Source of the DNA: Thermovenabulum gondwanense
Lineage (GTDB): Bacteria; Bacillota; Thermosediminibacteria; Thermosediminibacterales; Thermosediminibacteraceae
Direction of reading: 5' to 3'
Length of the DNA: 64,000 bases
Assembly: GCF_001601575.1 (NCBI RefSeq)
Contig: NZ_LOHZ01000027.1
Location: 79,443-143,442, forward strand
Below, in pieces: positions 53,144-61,379 of the stretch (position 1 is its first letter; each line of letters begins with the position of its first letter). The translations under genes were made by a program, and so were the position numbers. The notes beneath the pieces are model-generated. The model was not told the DNA's origin. It searched no databases and was given only the letters and a program-made list of their open reading frames with translations.

Positions 53144-53182
53144 CACGTAAATGAGTATAGCACGTATTTACGTGAAATTCAA
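53144..53182 (-). promoter_or_regulatory. Promoter and operator of the VapBC operon
   Basis: On the minus strand TTGAAT (53182-53177) and TATACT (53159-53154) are 17 bases apart. The palindrome CACGTATTTACGTG (53161-53174) fills the spacer and a further CACGTA half-site (53144-53149) lies just downstream of the -10. The layout fits autorepression by the ribbon-helix-helix antitoxin. Confidence 0.75.
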
Positions 53183-53280
53183 TGTTTGAAATAATGTAAG
53201 ATTAATATTTACAATAGAAGGAGATAGAGAAATAATAGAGAATGATTAATTTGTGCAAAAATAATTTTGGAGGCTATGCT

Positions 53281-54597
53281 ATGAAGGAAATTAAAATGGG
53301 CATAATCGGTCCTGCAGACTCCCTTGAAATAATAAAAAACATTGTAGAAGACTTCAATAACAATGCATCGATATATTTTAAGCCTTACCAGAACTTTGAG
53401 GAATTGTCTAATATAAGAAAATTTTGCGAAGAAAATTTTTTAGATGTTTTATTATTTAGCGGCCAAGCACCATATTACTGGGTGAAAGAGCGTGAAAATA
53501 TTGAAATTCCAATGCTTTACATTCCAAGAAACGGCACATGTTTGTACAGGACCTTGTTTAACATACAATTAGATAAAGTAGATTTTGATAAAGTAAGTTT
53601 TGATACGTTATCGGAAGAAGATATTAAAGAAGCCTATAAAGAATTGAACATTCCCACCAAAAAAATATATACCTTAGCATACGACAAATACTTGCCCTAC
53701 GAACAAATAATTGATTATCATATTAAATTGGTAAATCAGGGTAAGGTAATAGCGGTGGCCACGTGTTTACAAAAACCTTACGATATATTAAGGGGAAAGG
53801 GCATAAAAACCTATAGAATTTTCCCAACCAAATCCATTATTAAGGAAACCTTTATTAAAGGTTTGTTGTACGGAGAAAGCAGCAAATTTAAAGAGACCCA
53901 ATTTGCCATTATTGTCGTAAGAGTAGAGGATGTGCTGAGGGAAATTTATGAAAATAATAATCTTAGCTACAAAATGCAAAAAATTTTATTGGAACTTGAA
54001 AAAATTATAATTGATCATTCAGAACTATTGGAAGGGACGATGGTGAAATTCAGGGAAGGCGAATATGCTATTTTTACCACAAGAGGGAGCTTAGAAAATA
54101 TTATCAAGGATTATTCCAGTTATCCTTTGTATAAAGATATTAAAGAAAATTTTCCCTATTTTGTTACAATGGGGGTAGGCTTTGGTAAAACAGCAAAAAC
54201 CGCAAGAAATAATGCTTATAACGCTCTAAAATATTCAAAATTAAATAATGGAAACTGTTTTATTGCTACTGAGGATGGTAATATAGTAGGACCACTGATT
54301 CCAGAGGGATCCAAATATATGGAATTTATCACCGGTGATTTACTGGAAATCGCTAAAAAAGCGGGGATATCAGCATTAAATTTAAGCAGAATAAAACAGG
54401 CTTTGAGAAATTTAAATAAAAACGAAATTTCTTCTAAAGAATTATCAATGGAATTAAATATATCCGAAAGGAGCGCAAGGAGAATTTTAAATAAATTGGA
54501 AAAAAAGGGATATGCAAAGATAGTGGGCACAAACATTTTTTTAAACAAAGGCGGAGCAAAAGGCCGTCCTTTGTGGGTATATAAGGTTTTACTATAA
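53281..54597 (+). CDS. Regulator with degenerate GGDEF-like domain and C-terminal winged helix
   Basis: A 438-residue protein. The N-terminal 190 residues form an alpha/beta domain (MGIIGPADSLEIIKNIVEDF, DVLLFSGQAPYYWVKE) that may bind a ligand. Residues about 200-350 resemble a class III cyclase/GGDEF fold without the catalytic motif: TQFAIIVVRVED, GEYAIFTTRG and VGFGKTAKTARNNAYNALKYSK. The last 60 residues hold a winged helix (SSKELSMELNISERSARRILNKL) and end in KGRPLWVYKV. It is probably a transcription factor for the AbgT/amidohydrolase operon that follows. GGAGG selects ATG 53281 over the in-frame ATG 53242. Ligand and target are unknown. Confidence 0.72.
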   Translation: MKEIKMGIIGPADSLEIIKNIVEDFNNNASIYFKPYQNFEELSNIRKFCEENFLDVLLFSGQAPYYWVKERENIEIPMLYIPRNGTCLYRTLFNIQLDKVDFDKVSFDTLSEEDIKEAYKELNIPTKKIYTLAYDKYLPYEQIIDYHIKLVNQGKVIAVATCLQKPYDILRGKGIKTYRIFPTKSIIKETFIKGLLYGESSKFKETQFAIIVVRVEDVLREIYENNNLSYKMQKILLELEKIIIDHSELLEGTMVKFREGEYAIFTTRGSLENIIKDYSSYPLYKDIKENFPYFVTMGVGFGKTAKTARNNAYNALKYSKLNNGNCFIATEDGNIVGPLIPEGSKYMEFITGDLLEIAKKAGISALNLSRIKQALRNLNKNEISSKELSMELNISERSARRILNKLEKKGYAKIVGTNIFLNKGGAKGRPLWVYKVLL

Positions 54598-54603
54598 GAT
54601 AAT

Positions 54604-54633
54604 AATTACCCCCTTATTGGGGGTTATTTTTAT
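54604..54633 (+). terminator. Intrinsic terminator after the regulator gene
   Basis: ACCCCC and GGGGGT arms around TTATT with a TTATTTTTATT tail follow the regulator stop by a few bases. Confidence 0.85.
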
Positions 54634-54712
54634 TGGATTAAAAACACTAAAAAAATTATAAAACAAGAAGGAATTTTAATGAATTTAACGAATATATATT
54701 ATATTAAAATAA

Positions 54713-54735
54713 GGACATATTACCGTAATATATCC
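54713..54735. promoter_or_regulatory. 23-bp near-perfect palindrome upstream of the AbgT gene
   Basis: GGACATATTAC and GTAATATATCC flank a central C with one mismatch between the arms. It lies directly after a very AT-rich likely promoter and ends seven bases before the Shine-Dalgarno of the transporter gene, an ideal place for a repressor. The adjacent regulator is the best candidate. Confidence 0.65.
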
Positions 54736-54753
54736 TAAAAAGGAGGTATAATT

Positions 54754-56289
54754 TTGTTAGAAGTAAAAACCAATTTACCCAAAAAGAAAGGAAAGTTTGA
54801 GAGTTTTTTGGACTGGGTAGAGAAAGTAGGTAATAAGATCCCTCATACCTTTATTTTGTTTATTTATTTAACGGTATTTTTAATGATCTTATCTGCGGTT
54901 TTATCTTTAACCGGAGTTACGGTTACAAATCCAGCGACAAAAGAAGTAATAAAAGTGAAAAACCTTCTGGATGCCGAAGGTATTAGATGGATTTTACAAA
55001 ACATGATTAAAAATTTTACTGGATTCGCTCCGCTTGGCCTTGTATTAGCAATGACTATGGGTATAGGATTGTCCGAAGAAGTTGGACTTTTATCAGCTTT
55101 TATGAGGAAAACGATGCTTGGGGTACCTGCATGGGCAATTAGCCTTGCAGTTATGTTTATAGGTATTAACGGAAATATTGCTTCCGATGCTTCGGTTATT
55201 ATAATTCCCGCATTAGCAGCAAGTGTATATTTATCCTTAGGGAAAAATCCTTTAGTGGGTCTTGTAGCGGGTTATGCAGCTGCTTGTGCTGGATTTTCGG
55301 CAAATCTTATTATTGTGGGCACCGATGCACTGCTTGCCGGGATAACACAGGAAGCAGTAAAGATAATAGACCCTAAAATGCAGATAAATCCTTCTATCAA
55401 TTGGTATTTCATGATGGCTTCAACTATTATATTTACTTTTGTAGGTGCATGGATTACTGAAAAAATAATAGCTCCCAGATTAGGCGAATATAAAGGGAAT
55501 ATAAAATATTTAGAGAATAAAGAATTATCTCCTGAGGAAAATAAGGCTTTGCGAAGTGCAGGAATAGCGGCAATTATCTATTTGGTAATTCTTGCCTTAC
55601 TTGTCGTCCCAAAAGGGGCAATCTTGCGCAACCCCAAGACCGGAGGACTGATTCCCTCGCCATTTTTGTCAGGCATTATTCCAATAATAATGTTCTTTTT
55701 TATCACAATTTCAGTTGTGTATGGTAAAAAAATTGGAAGCATAAAAAATTCGGCGGATGTCCCAAAATTAATGGCGGAAGCTGTAAAGAAAATGTCGAGT
55801 TACATAGTATTGGTATTTATAATCGGTCAATTTGTAGCTTTCTTTGACTGGAGCAATATCGGTGTTGTTCTGGCGGTAAAGGGCGCGGAGTTTTTGAAAA
55901 ATATTGGTTTTACGGGAATACCTTTAGCCTTAGGGCTTATAATATTATCGACAATTATCAATCTTTTTATAGGCAGCGGCTCTGCAAAATGGAGTATATT
56001 GGCCCCCATTTTTGTGCCTATGATGATGTTGCTGGGATATTCTCCTGCTTTTACTCAGGTAATTTATAGAATCGGTGATTCTTCCACTAACCCGATTACT
56101 CCGCTGTTCCCATATTTCCCTATACTTTTAGGTTTTGCTCAGCAATATGATGAAAATATTGGTGTCGGCACTCTGATTTCATTAATGATACCCTATTCAT
56201 TGATATTTATGATAGTATGGATTCTTCAGCTTTTTGTATGGATGGCTTTAAAACTTCCTCTTGGTCCTGGGGCAGGAATTTTTATGTAA
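54754..56289 (+). CDS. abgT: AbgT family transporter (p-aminobenzoyl-glutamate type)
   Basis: A 511-residue membrane transporter with about eleven hydrophobic segments. Motifs of the AbgT family include LVLAMTMGIGLSEEVGLL, the GINGNIASDASVIIIPALAA loop, AGYAAACAGFSANLIIVGTDALL and INLFIGSGSAKWSILAPIF with GDSSTNPITPLFPYFP. E. coli AbgT imports p-aminobenzoyl-glutamate; other members move dipeptide-like acyl amino acids or export sulfonamides. Two amidohydrolases downstream would cleave the imported compound. TTG 54754 follows AAAAGGAGG. Confidence 0.93.
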   Translation: MLEVKTNLPKKKGKFESFLDWVEKVGNKIPHTFILFIYLTVFLMILSAVLSLTGVTVTNPATKEVIKVKNLLDAEGIRWILQNMIKNFTGFAPLGLVLAMTMGIGLSEEVGLLSAFMRKTMLGVPAWAISLAVMFIGINGNIASDASVIIIPALAASVYLSLGKNPLVGLVAGYAAACAGFSANLIIVGTDALLAGITQEAVKIIDPKMQINPSINWYFMMASTIIFTFVGAWITEKIIAPRLGEYKGNIKYLENKELSPEENKALRSAGIAAIIYLVILALLVVPKGAILRNPKTGGLIPSPFLSGIIPIIMFFFITISVVYGKKIGSIKNSADVPKLMAEAVKKMSSYIVLVFIIGQFVAFFDWSNIGVVLAVKGAEFLKNIGFTGIPLALGLIILSTIINLFIGSGSAKWSILAPIFVPMMMLLGYSPAFTQVIYRIGDSSTNPITPLFPYFPILLGFAQQYDENIGVGTLISLMIPYSLIFMIVWILQLFVWMALKLPLGPGAGIFM

Positions 56290-56307
56290 AATGTAAAAAC
56301 ACTTTTC

Positions 56308-56335
56308 GGCGGGCTTTTCACATTTAAAGCCCGCC
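56308..56335 (+). terminator. Intercistronic hairpin after abgT (no T-run)
   Basis: GGCGGGCTTT pairs perfectly with AAAGCCCGCC around eight bases. No U-tract follows, so it more likely tunes expression or stability within the operon than ends it. Confidence 0.7.
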
Positions 56336-56362
56336 AAGTACTTAAACTTAGGAGGGAATAGT

Positions 56363-57550
56363 TTGTATATAAATGAACTAATTAATAAAAATATAGAAGA
56401 AATAATCAAAATACGAAGGGAAATACATCAGTATCCCGAATTAGGTTATGAAGAATACAGGACTTCTGCTATGGTAGCGGAAAAATTGAGTGCTATGGGA
56501 CTAACGGTTAAAACAGGAGTCGCCGGGACCGGAGTAGTAGCGGATTTATGCGGCTCGAAGGAAGGTAAGTCAGTATTATTGAGGGCGGACATGGATGCCC
56601 TTCCTGTAAAAGAGGAGACGGGCTTACCCTTTGCATCAAAGGTTGACGGAAAAATGCATGCTTGCGGTCATGATATTCATACTGCTATTTTATTGGGTAC
56701 CGCCCGGGTTCTGTCAGATCTGAAAAACAGGTTTAACGGCTTCATTCGCTTTGTTTTTCAACCGGCGGAGGAATGTAGTCCTGTCGGTGGGGCAAAAAAA
56801 ATGATAGACGAGGGTATCCTGGAAAATCCAAAGATGGATTATGCTTTTGCCTTGCATGTTTGGCCGCTCCTTCCGGTAGGGAAAATAGGATTAAAAAGTG
56901 GACCGATTTCGGCTCAGTCCGATAGGATTTTCATTAATATTTTAGGAAAATCCGGTCACGCCGCAACACCACATTTGACCTACGACTCAATAACTGCGGC
57001 AGGGCATGTGATTATTTCCCTGCAAACCATGATATCAAGGAGAATAAACCCTCTGGATAATGTTGTTTTATCCTTGGGCAAGATTTGGGGGGGAGATAGA
57101 TATAATGTTATTTGCGATAAAGTTGAAATCGAGGGCACGGTGAGGATTCTTTCCGATAACAAAGGGCTTAACATTGAAGATTTAATTCGCGATACGGTAT
57201 CCCATGCCGCAAAGATTTGCGGAGCACAGGGTTATGTAGATTATATAAAGGGTTACCCGATGACAATTAACGATGAAAAATTAACGGCCTGGGCGGAAAA
57301 TACCCTGAGAAATTTATGCGGCCGGGATTCGGTGGTAAAAATTAATCCCGATCTGGGGGGAGAGGATTTTTCCTTTATCTCACAAAAAATACCATCTTTA
57401 TATTTAAAATTGGGGACTTCTTCCGATAAAACCGGTGTATATCCGCTTCACAATAGTAAAGTAGTCTTTGATGAAGAATGCATTCCTTTTGGAATAAGCG
57501 TTTTATCCAATCTCGTTTTGGAGCTGCTAAAAGAAGGGAGTAACCATTAA
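56363..57550 (+). CDS. M20 family metallo-amidohydrolase
   Basis: A 395-residue M20D peptidase-family amidohydrolase (carboxypeptidase, hippurate or N-acyl-amino-acid hydrolase type). Metal-binding motifs are MHACGHDIHTAILLG and FQPAEECSPVGGAK, where Glu-Glu gives the base and a ligand; the conserved Cys-Gly-His-Asp is intact, and GHAATPHLTYD lies in the lid domain. It starts with TTG behind GGAGGG and is followed two bases later by a second M20 gene. With AbgT it probably hydrolyses imported acyl or aminobenzoyl amino acids. Exact substrate is unknown. Confidence 0.9.
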   Translation: MYINELINKNIEEIIKIRREIHQYPELGYEEYRTSAMVAEKLSAMGLTVKTGVAGTGVVADLCGSKEGKSVLLRADMDALPVKEETGLPFASKVDGKMHACGHDIHTAILLGTARVLSDLKNRFNGFIRFVFQPAEECSPVGGAKKMIDEGILENPKMDYAFALHVWPLLPVGKIGLKSGPISAQSDRIFINILGKSGHAATPHLTYDSITAAGHVIISLQTMISRRINPLDNVVLSLGKIWGGDRYNVICDKVEIEGTVRILSDNKGLNIEDLIRDTVSHAAKICGAQGYVDYIKGYPMTINDEKLTAWAENTLRNLCGRDSVVKINPDLGGEDFSFISQKIPSLYLKLGTSSDKTGVYPLHNSKVVFDEECIPFGISVLSNLVLELLKEGSNH

Positions 57551-57552
57551 TT

Positions 57553-58836
57553 ATGGATAACCAATATAATGAAATTTTAAATAAAGCAATAAATTATCGA
57601 AGGGATTTTCATAGGTACCCCGAGACGGGATGGTTGGAATTCAGGACGACATCTATCATTGCAAAAGAATTATCCCGATTAGGTTATGAAATATTACTGG
57701 GGAAAGAGATAATTGATGAAAAAAGCGTAATGGGAAGACCGTTGGAAACAGTTATCAAAGAAAATATTATAAGGGCAATTAATGAACGTGCCGATGAAGA
57801 AATACTGAAAAAAATGGATTGCCTTACAGGTGTAGTTGGTATATTGGATACTAAAAATCCAGGTCCAACGGTAGCCTTTAGATTTGATATAGACGCATTG
57901 GAACTGGAAGAACCGGAAGATGAAAATCATAAACCCTATAAGTACGGTTTTTCTTCAAGACATAAAGGTGTCATGCATGCTTGCGGACATGATGGCCACG
58001 CCGCAATGGGTTTGGTTTTTGCCGAATATCTTTCGAAAGCAAAAGAGGAATTGAAGGGCAAGGTGGTTTTGATTTTTCAGCCGGCGGAAGAAGGCGTGCG
58101 TGGGGCAAAAGCAATGGTAAAAAAAGGTGTTGTAGATGATGTGGATTATTTTTTCGCCATGCATATAGGATTCGGCAGCACAAAGGATATCGGTTTGGTG
58201 GCAAAAAGCAAGGGATTTTTTGCCACGAAGAAATTGGATGTGACTTTTAAAGGAAAATCGTCCCATGCTGCAGCATACCCTCATTTGGGTAAAAATGCTT
58301 TATTGGCTGCATCGAATGCCGTTATTAATTTACATGCAATACCGCCGCATTCGGAAGGACAAACTAGAATAAACGTGGGTGTCTTACATGCGGGAACTTC
58401 AAGGAATATAATTCCAGACAAAGCAATTATGCAAATGGAAATCAGGGGTGAAAACGATAATTTGGTGGAATACATGAAAAATTGTGCTGAAAGAATAATT
58501 GCAGGAAGCTCTAAGATGTATGAAACAGAATACGAAATAGTCGAAGCAGGAAGTGCAATATGTGCTGATGGAAGCGACGAATTGATTCCTTTATTGATAG
58601 AAGTGGGAAGAGAATTAAATTTACCCGATATTCGAGTAGATAGTAATATGAACGGCAGCGATGATGCCACATATTTTATAAAAAGAGTTCAAGAAAAAGG
58701 TGGGAAAGCTATATATTCACAGATCCTTTGCCCTATAACAGCTCCCCATCACAACAATTATTTTGACTTTGATGAGAAAGCCTTGCTGTATGGAGTTTTA
58801 ATTAATTTGAAAATTACTAAAAAACTATTGAAATAA
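57553..58836 (+). CDS. AbgA-like M20 amidohydrolase (aminobenzoyl-glutamate hydrolase type)
   Basis: A 427-residue M20 amidohydrolase resembling AbgA, one subunit of p-aminobenzoyl-glutamate hydrolase. The N-terminal RRDFHRYPETGWLEFRTTS is typical, MHACGHDGHAAMGL and FQPAEEGVRGAKAM provide metal ligands, and a longer insert between residues 45 and 100 separates it from the upstream M20 enzyme. DSNMNGSDDATYFIKRVQ is the AbgA-like substrate region. The pair here could form a heteromeric enzyme like AbgAB, though the partner is closer to general N-acyl hydrolases. A terminator follows the stop. Confidence 0.88.
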   Translation: MDNQYNEILNKAINYRRDFHRYPETGWLEFRTTSIIAKELSRLGYEILLGKEIIDEKSVMGRPLETVIKENIIRAINERADEEILKKMDCLTGVVGILDTKNPGPTVAFRFDIDALELEEPEDENHKPYKYGFSSRHKGVMHACGHDGHAAMGLVFAEYLSKAKEELKGKVVLIFQPAEEGVRGAKAMVKKGVVDDVDYFFAMHIGFGSTKDIGLVAKSKGFFATKKLDVTFKGKSSHAAAYPHLGKNALLAASNAVINLHAIPPHSEGQTRINVGVLHAGTSRNIIPDKAIMQMEIRGENDNLVEYMKNCAERIIAGSSKMYETEYEIVEAGSAICADGSDELIPLLIEVGRELNLPDIRVDSNMNGSDDATYFIKRVQEKGGKAIYSQILCPITAPHHNNYFDFDEKALLYGVLINLKITKKLLK

Positions 58837-58838
58837 TA

Positions 58839-58868
58839 AAAAGCCATCTCAATTGGAGATGGCTTTTT
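58839..58868 (+). terminator. Intrinsic terminator of the abg-like operon
   Basis: AAGCCATCTC and GAGATGGCTT arms around AATTG are followed by TTTTT. Confidence 0.9.
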
Positions 58869-58927
58869 CGATTACTCCGTAATTTGTGCCGATGAGAGCT
58901 ATTTTTTTGCCGTTCGTGGAAAAGCAG

Positions 58928-58956
58928 GTTACACCAAGAATACCAGAATGTATAAT
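58928..58956 (+). promoter_or_regulatory. Possible promoter of the cstA-family gene
   Basis: GTTACA and TATAAT (58951-58956) are 17 bases apart. The -35 matches four of six consensus positions. It lies about 140 bases before the gene; the leader between has no obvious known riboswitch. Confidence 0.4.
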
Positions 58957-59098
58957 AAAATAAACTGAATATTAGTATATTTATAGTAGTATTAAAATTA
59001 CCCCAAATTTCACAAAATGCTGGATAAGGGGGGATAGGGGTAAAGCTTTGTTAGCAGAGATTTATTAATCTCCAAATATCTTAAAGGGGGTTGGACTC

Positions 59099-60712
59099 AT
59101 GAATTCATTGGTTCTTCTTATTCTGGGTGCCGTGCTTTTCATCGCGGCCTACGCCACTTACGGTGCTTACCTGGCAAAACAGTGGGGAATTTCTCCGGAC
59201 AGAAAGACTCCCGCTCATGAACTTTACGATGGCGTAGACTATGTGCCCACTAATAGATTTGTACTTCTCGGACATCACTTTGCTTCTATCGCGGGAGCGG
59301 GCCCTATTGCGGGACCTATACAGGCGGCTATTTTCGGATGGTTACCGGTGTATTTGTGGATAGTTATAGGCAGTATATTTGTAGGTGGAGTTCACGATTT
59401 TGGCTCTCTTCTGGCATCCATCAGGCATAAGGGAAAATCCATAGGCGAGATCATTGAAGCCAATATTGGCAAAACAGGGAAAAAGCTTTTTAACATCTTT
59501 GCCTGGCTTACACTGATACTGGTGGTAGGTGCTTTTACGAGCATAACCGCAGATGCTTTTGCAGCAACCCCTGCAGCGGGAACGGCATCGGTATTGTTTA
59601 TTCTTATAGCAATAATATTTGGTGAGTTTGTTTATAGAAGAAATGCAAACTTAGCTGTATCAACAATAGTGGGCGTTGCGGTAATTTTCATCTCCATTTG
59701 GATAGGTTTTAAATACCCCTTCCTGCAGTTCAGCAAAGAAACCTGGCAGTATATCCTTCTTGTATACGTATTCTTTGCTTCGGTTTTACCCGTATGGTTA
59801 CTGCTTCAACCCAGAGACTACCTGAACTCCTTTATACTTTACGCAATGCTTATTGGCGGTGCACTGGGTATAATTATTATGAGACCGATGCTTCAGCTTC
59901 AAGCCTTTAAAGGTTTTACAGTGGTTACCAAAGCCGGTCCTCAGTACCTATTCCCAATACTTTTCGTAACTGTAGCCTGTGGAGCAATTTCTGGTTTCCA
60001 CTCTCTGGTGGGTTCGGGTACCACAGCAAAGCAGATAGACAGTGAAAAGGATACCCAATTTGTAGGGTACGGTGCTATGTTAATAGAAGGGCTCCTTGCT
60101 ATCGTTTCGTTAATATCCGTGGCTTACGTAGCAAAGGCTGAAGGAGCTCCGGCAGTAATTTTTGCTAACGGCGTTTCCGAGTTTATGAGCAGTTTCGGAA
60201 TTCCCAGGGAATTTGGGAAGGTATTTATAACCCTGGCTTTTTCGGCTTTTGCCCTTACCAGTTTGGATACCGCTACAAGACTTGCCAGGTATATTTTCCA
60301 GGAGTATTTTGAATCCGAAACCGGAAAAACCAGCTGGATAGCCGATAAGTACGTAGCCACCGCAATAACAGTTGTTATTTCCTACATGCTTGTGACCTAC
60401 GGTTATCAGAAGATATGGCCGATTTTCGGTTCTTCAAACCAGCTCCTTGCTGCTCTTGCATTACTGGCATTGACCGCATGGTTTGTAAAAACCGGTAAGA
60501 ATCCAACGTTTACTTTGGTGCCTATGATATGGATGTTTGCTGTAACTCTTTCAGCAACCTTGCTTTTGATGAGAAACTTTTATGTAGCAAAAAATTACCT
60601 GCTGGTATTTTTAGCAGTCGCACTTTTCATCCTTGCGATTATCTTGATTATTGTAACCTATAACACCCTGACGAATAAAAAAACGGGTAAGAATACAAAT
60701 ATAAAAATGTAA
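59099..60712 (+). CDS. cstA: CstA-family transporter (pyruvate/peptide transporter, BtsT-like)
   Basis: A 537-residue transporter with about fourteen to fifteen hydrophobic segments. Family motifs are PTNRFVLLGHHFASIAGAGPIAGP, GGVHDFGSLLASIRHKGKSIGE, SGFHSLVGSGTTAKQID and SLDTATRLARYIFQEYF. Characterised relatives include E. coli CstA and the pyruvate:H+ symporter BtsT. It is shorter than E. coli CstA (about 700) and closer in size to other Firmicutes members. The AAAGGGGG site precedes ATG 59099. A LytS/LytTR pair two genes downstream parallels the BtsSR system that controls btsT, supporting pyruvate as substrate, which is inference. Confidence 0.92.
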   Translation: MNSLVLLILGAVLFIAAYATYGAYLAKQWGISPDRKTPAHELYDGVDYVPTNRFVLLGHHFASIAGAGPIAGPIQAAIFGWLPVYLWIVIGSIFVGGVHDFGSLLASIRHKGKSIGEIIEANIGKTGKKLFNIFAWLTLILVVGAFTSITADAFAATPAAGTASVLFILIAIIFGEFVYRRNANLAVSTIVGVAVIFISIWIGFKYPFLQFSKETWQYILLVYVFFASVLPVWLLLQPRDYLNSFILYAMLIGGALGIIIMRPMLQLQAFKGFTVVTKAGPQYLFPILFVTVACGAISGFHSLVGSGTTAKQIDSEKDTQFVGYGAMLIEGLLAIVSLISVAYVAKAEGAPAVIFANGVSEFMSSFGIPREFGKVFITLAFSAFALTSLDTATRLARYIFQEYFESETGKTSWIADKYVATAITVVISYMLVTYGYQKIWPIFGSSNQLLAALALLALTAWFVKTGKNPTFTLVPMIWMFAVTLSATLLLMRNFYVAKNYLLVFLAVALFILAIILIIVTYNTLTNKKTGKNTNIKM

Positions 60713-60722
60713 TAAAAAAATT

Positions 60723-60768
60723 AAAGGGGTGGGTGAATACCCACCTCCTTTATCTTTAAAAAAGGAGG
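60723..60768 (+). promoter_or_regulatory. Two mutually exclusive hairpins controlling the gene after cstA
   Basis: AAAGGGGTGGGT can pair with ACCCACCTCCTTT (60723-60751), and the same CCTCCTTT (60744-60751) can instead pair with AAAGGAGG (60761-60768), the ribosome binding site of the next gene. The two structures cannot coexist, so the element may switch translation or termination. Confidence 0.55.
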
Positions 60769-60780
60769 AACTAAGGTTTG

Positions 60781-61302
60781 ATGGAACCGGTAGAGTACTT
60801 AGAAATAATATACAATAAATTAAAACCATTTTTTGATATAGAAAGAGATTTTATAATTGATGAAAATAAATTTGATCTTTTTGCAAAATACCACGCAAAA
60901 CATGTTAGAACCTTTTTAACTCCAAATGATGTTATTGACTCCTATAATACTAATGAGTATTATGCAATAAAGCTGTTTGGAAAAAGATTTGAAGAAAAGG
61001 ATTTTCAGCTTTTTAGTGGGTTGATGAGGAAAATTCACGATAATTACGTAAAGCCTGACGAAGACCATATGTGCAGCATTGTAAACGGGATAGCCATATT
61101 GGAGGATGGCCTTGAGGAAAAGGTGGAAAAATCTATTAAGAGTTTTTCCTTTGAAAAAAGCTACTTTTTTTTATTGAAGGGATGGAGCAGAATTAATATA
61201 GCGGCGGTGGATCTAAAAAACGAAAAGATAATTGTAAGCCGCTGGGGGAAAAACCTGGAAAAAGTTTTAAAAACAGATAAAAATGGAAAATCAAAAAAAT
61301 AA
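60781..61302 (+). CDS. Protein of unknown function between cstA and the LytS/LytTR genes
   Basis: A 173-residue soluble protein with no signal peptide or membrane segment. It is rich in aromatic and charged residues (YHAKHVRTFLTPNDVIDSYN, ERKDFQLFSGLMRK-like region, FFLLKGWSRINIAAVDLK) and has a Lys-rich tail. A single alpha/beta domain is likely. I do not recognise a family. AAAGGAGG precedes ATG 60781, with TTG 60778 as an alternative. Its place between a CstA-type transporter and a LytS-type kinase suggests a role in the same pathway. Confidence 0.72.
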   Translation: MEPVEYLEIIYNKLKPFFDIERDFIIDENKFDLFAKYHAKHVRTFLTPNDVIDSYNTNEYYAIKLFGKRFEEKDFQLFSGLMRKIHDNYVKPDEDHMCSIVNGIAILEDGLEEKVEKSIKSFSFEKSYFFLLKGWSRINIAAVDLKNEKIIVSRWGKNLEKVLKTDKNGKSKK

Positions 61303-61379
61303 TTAAAAATCTCATAAATATGGTATATTTATATTAAAAGGTCATTGATTGAGAGAATATTTTTCGGGGGTAAGCTTTA

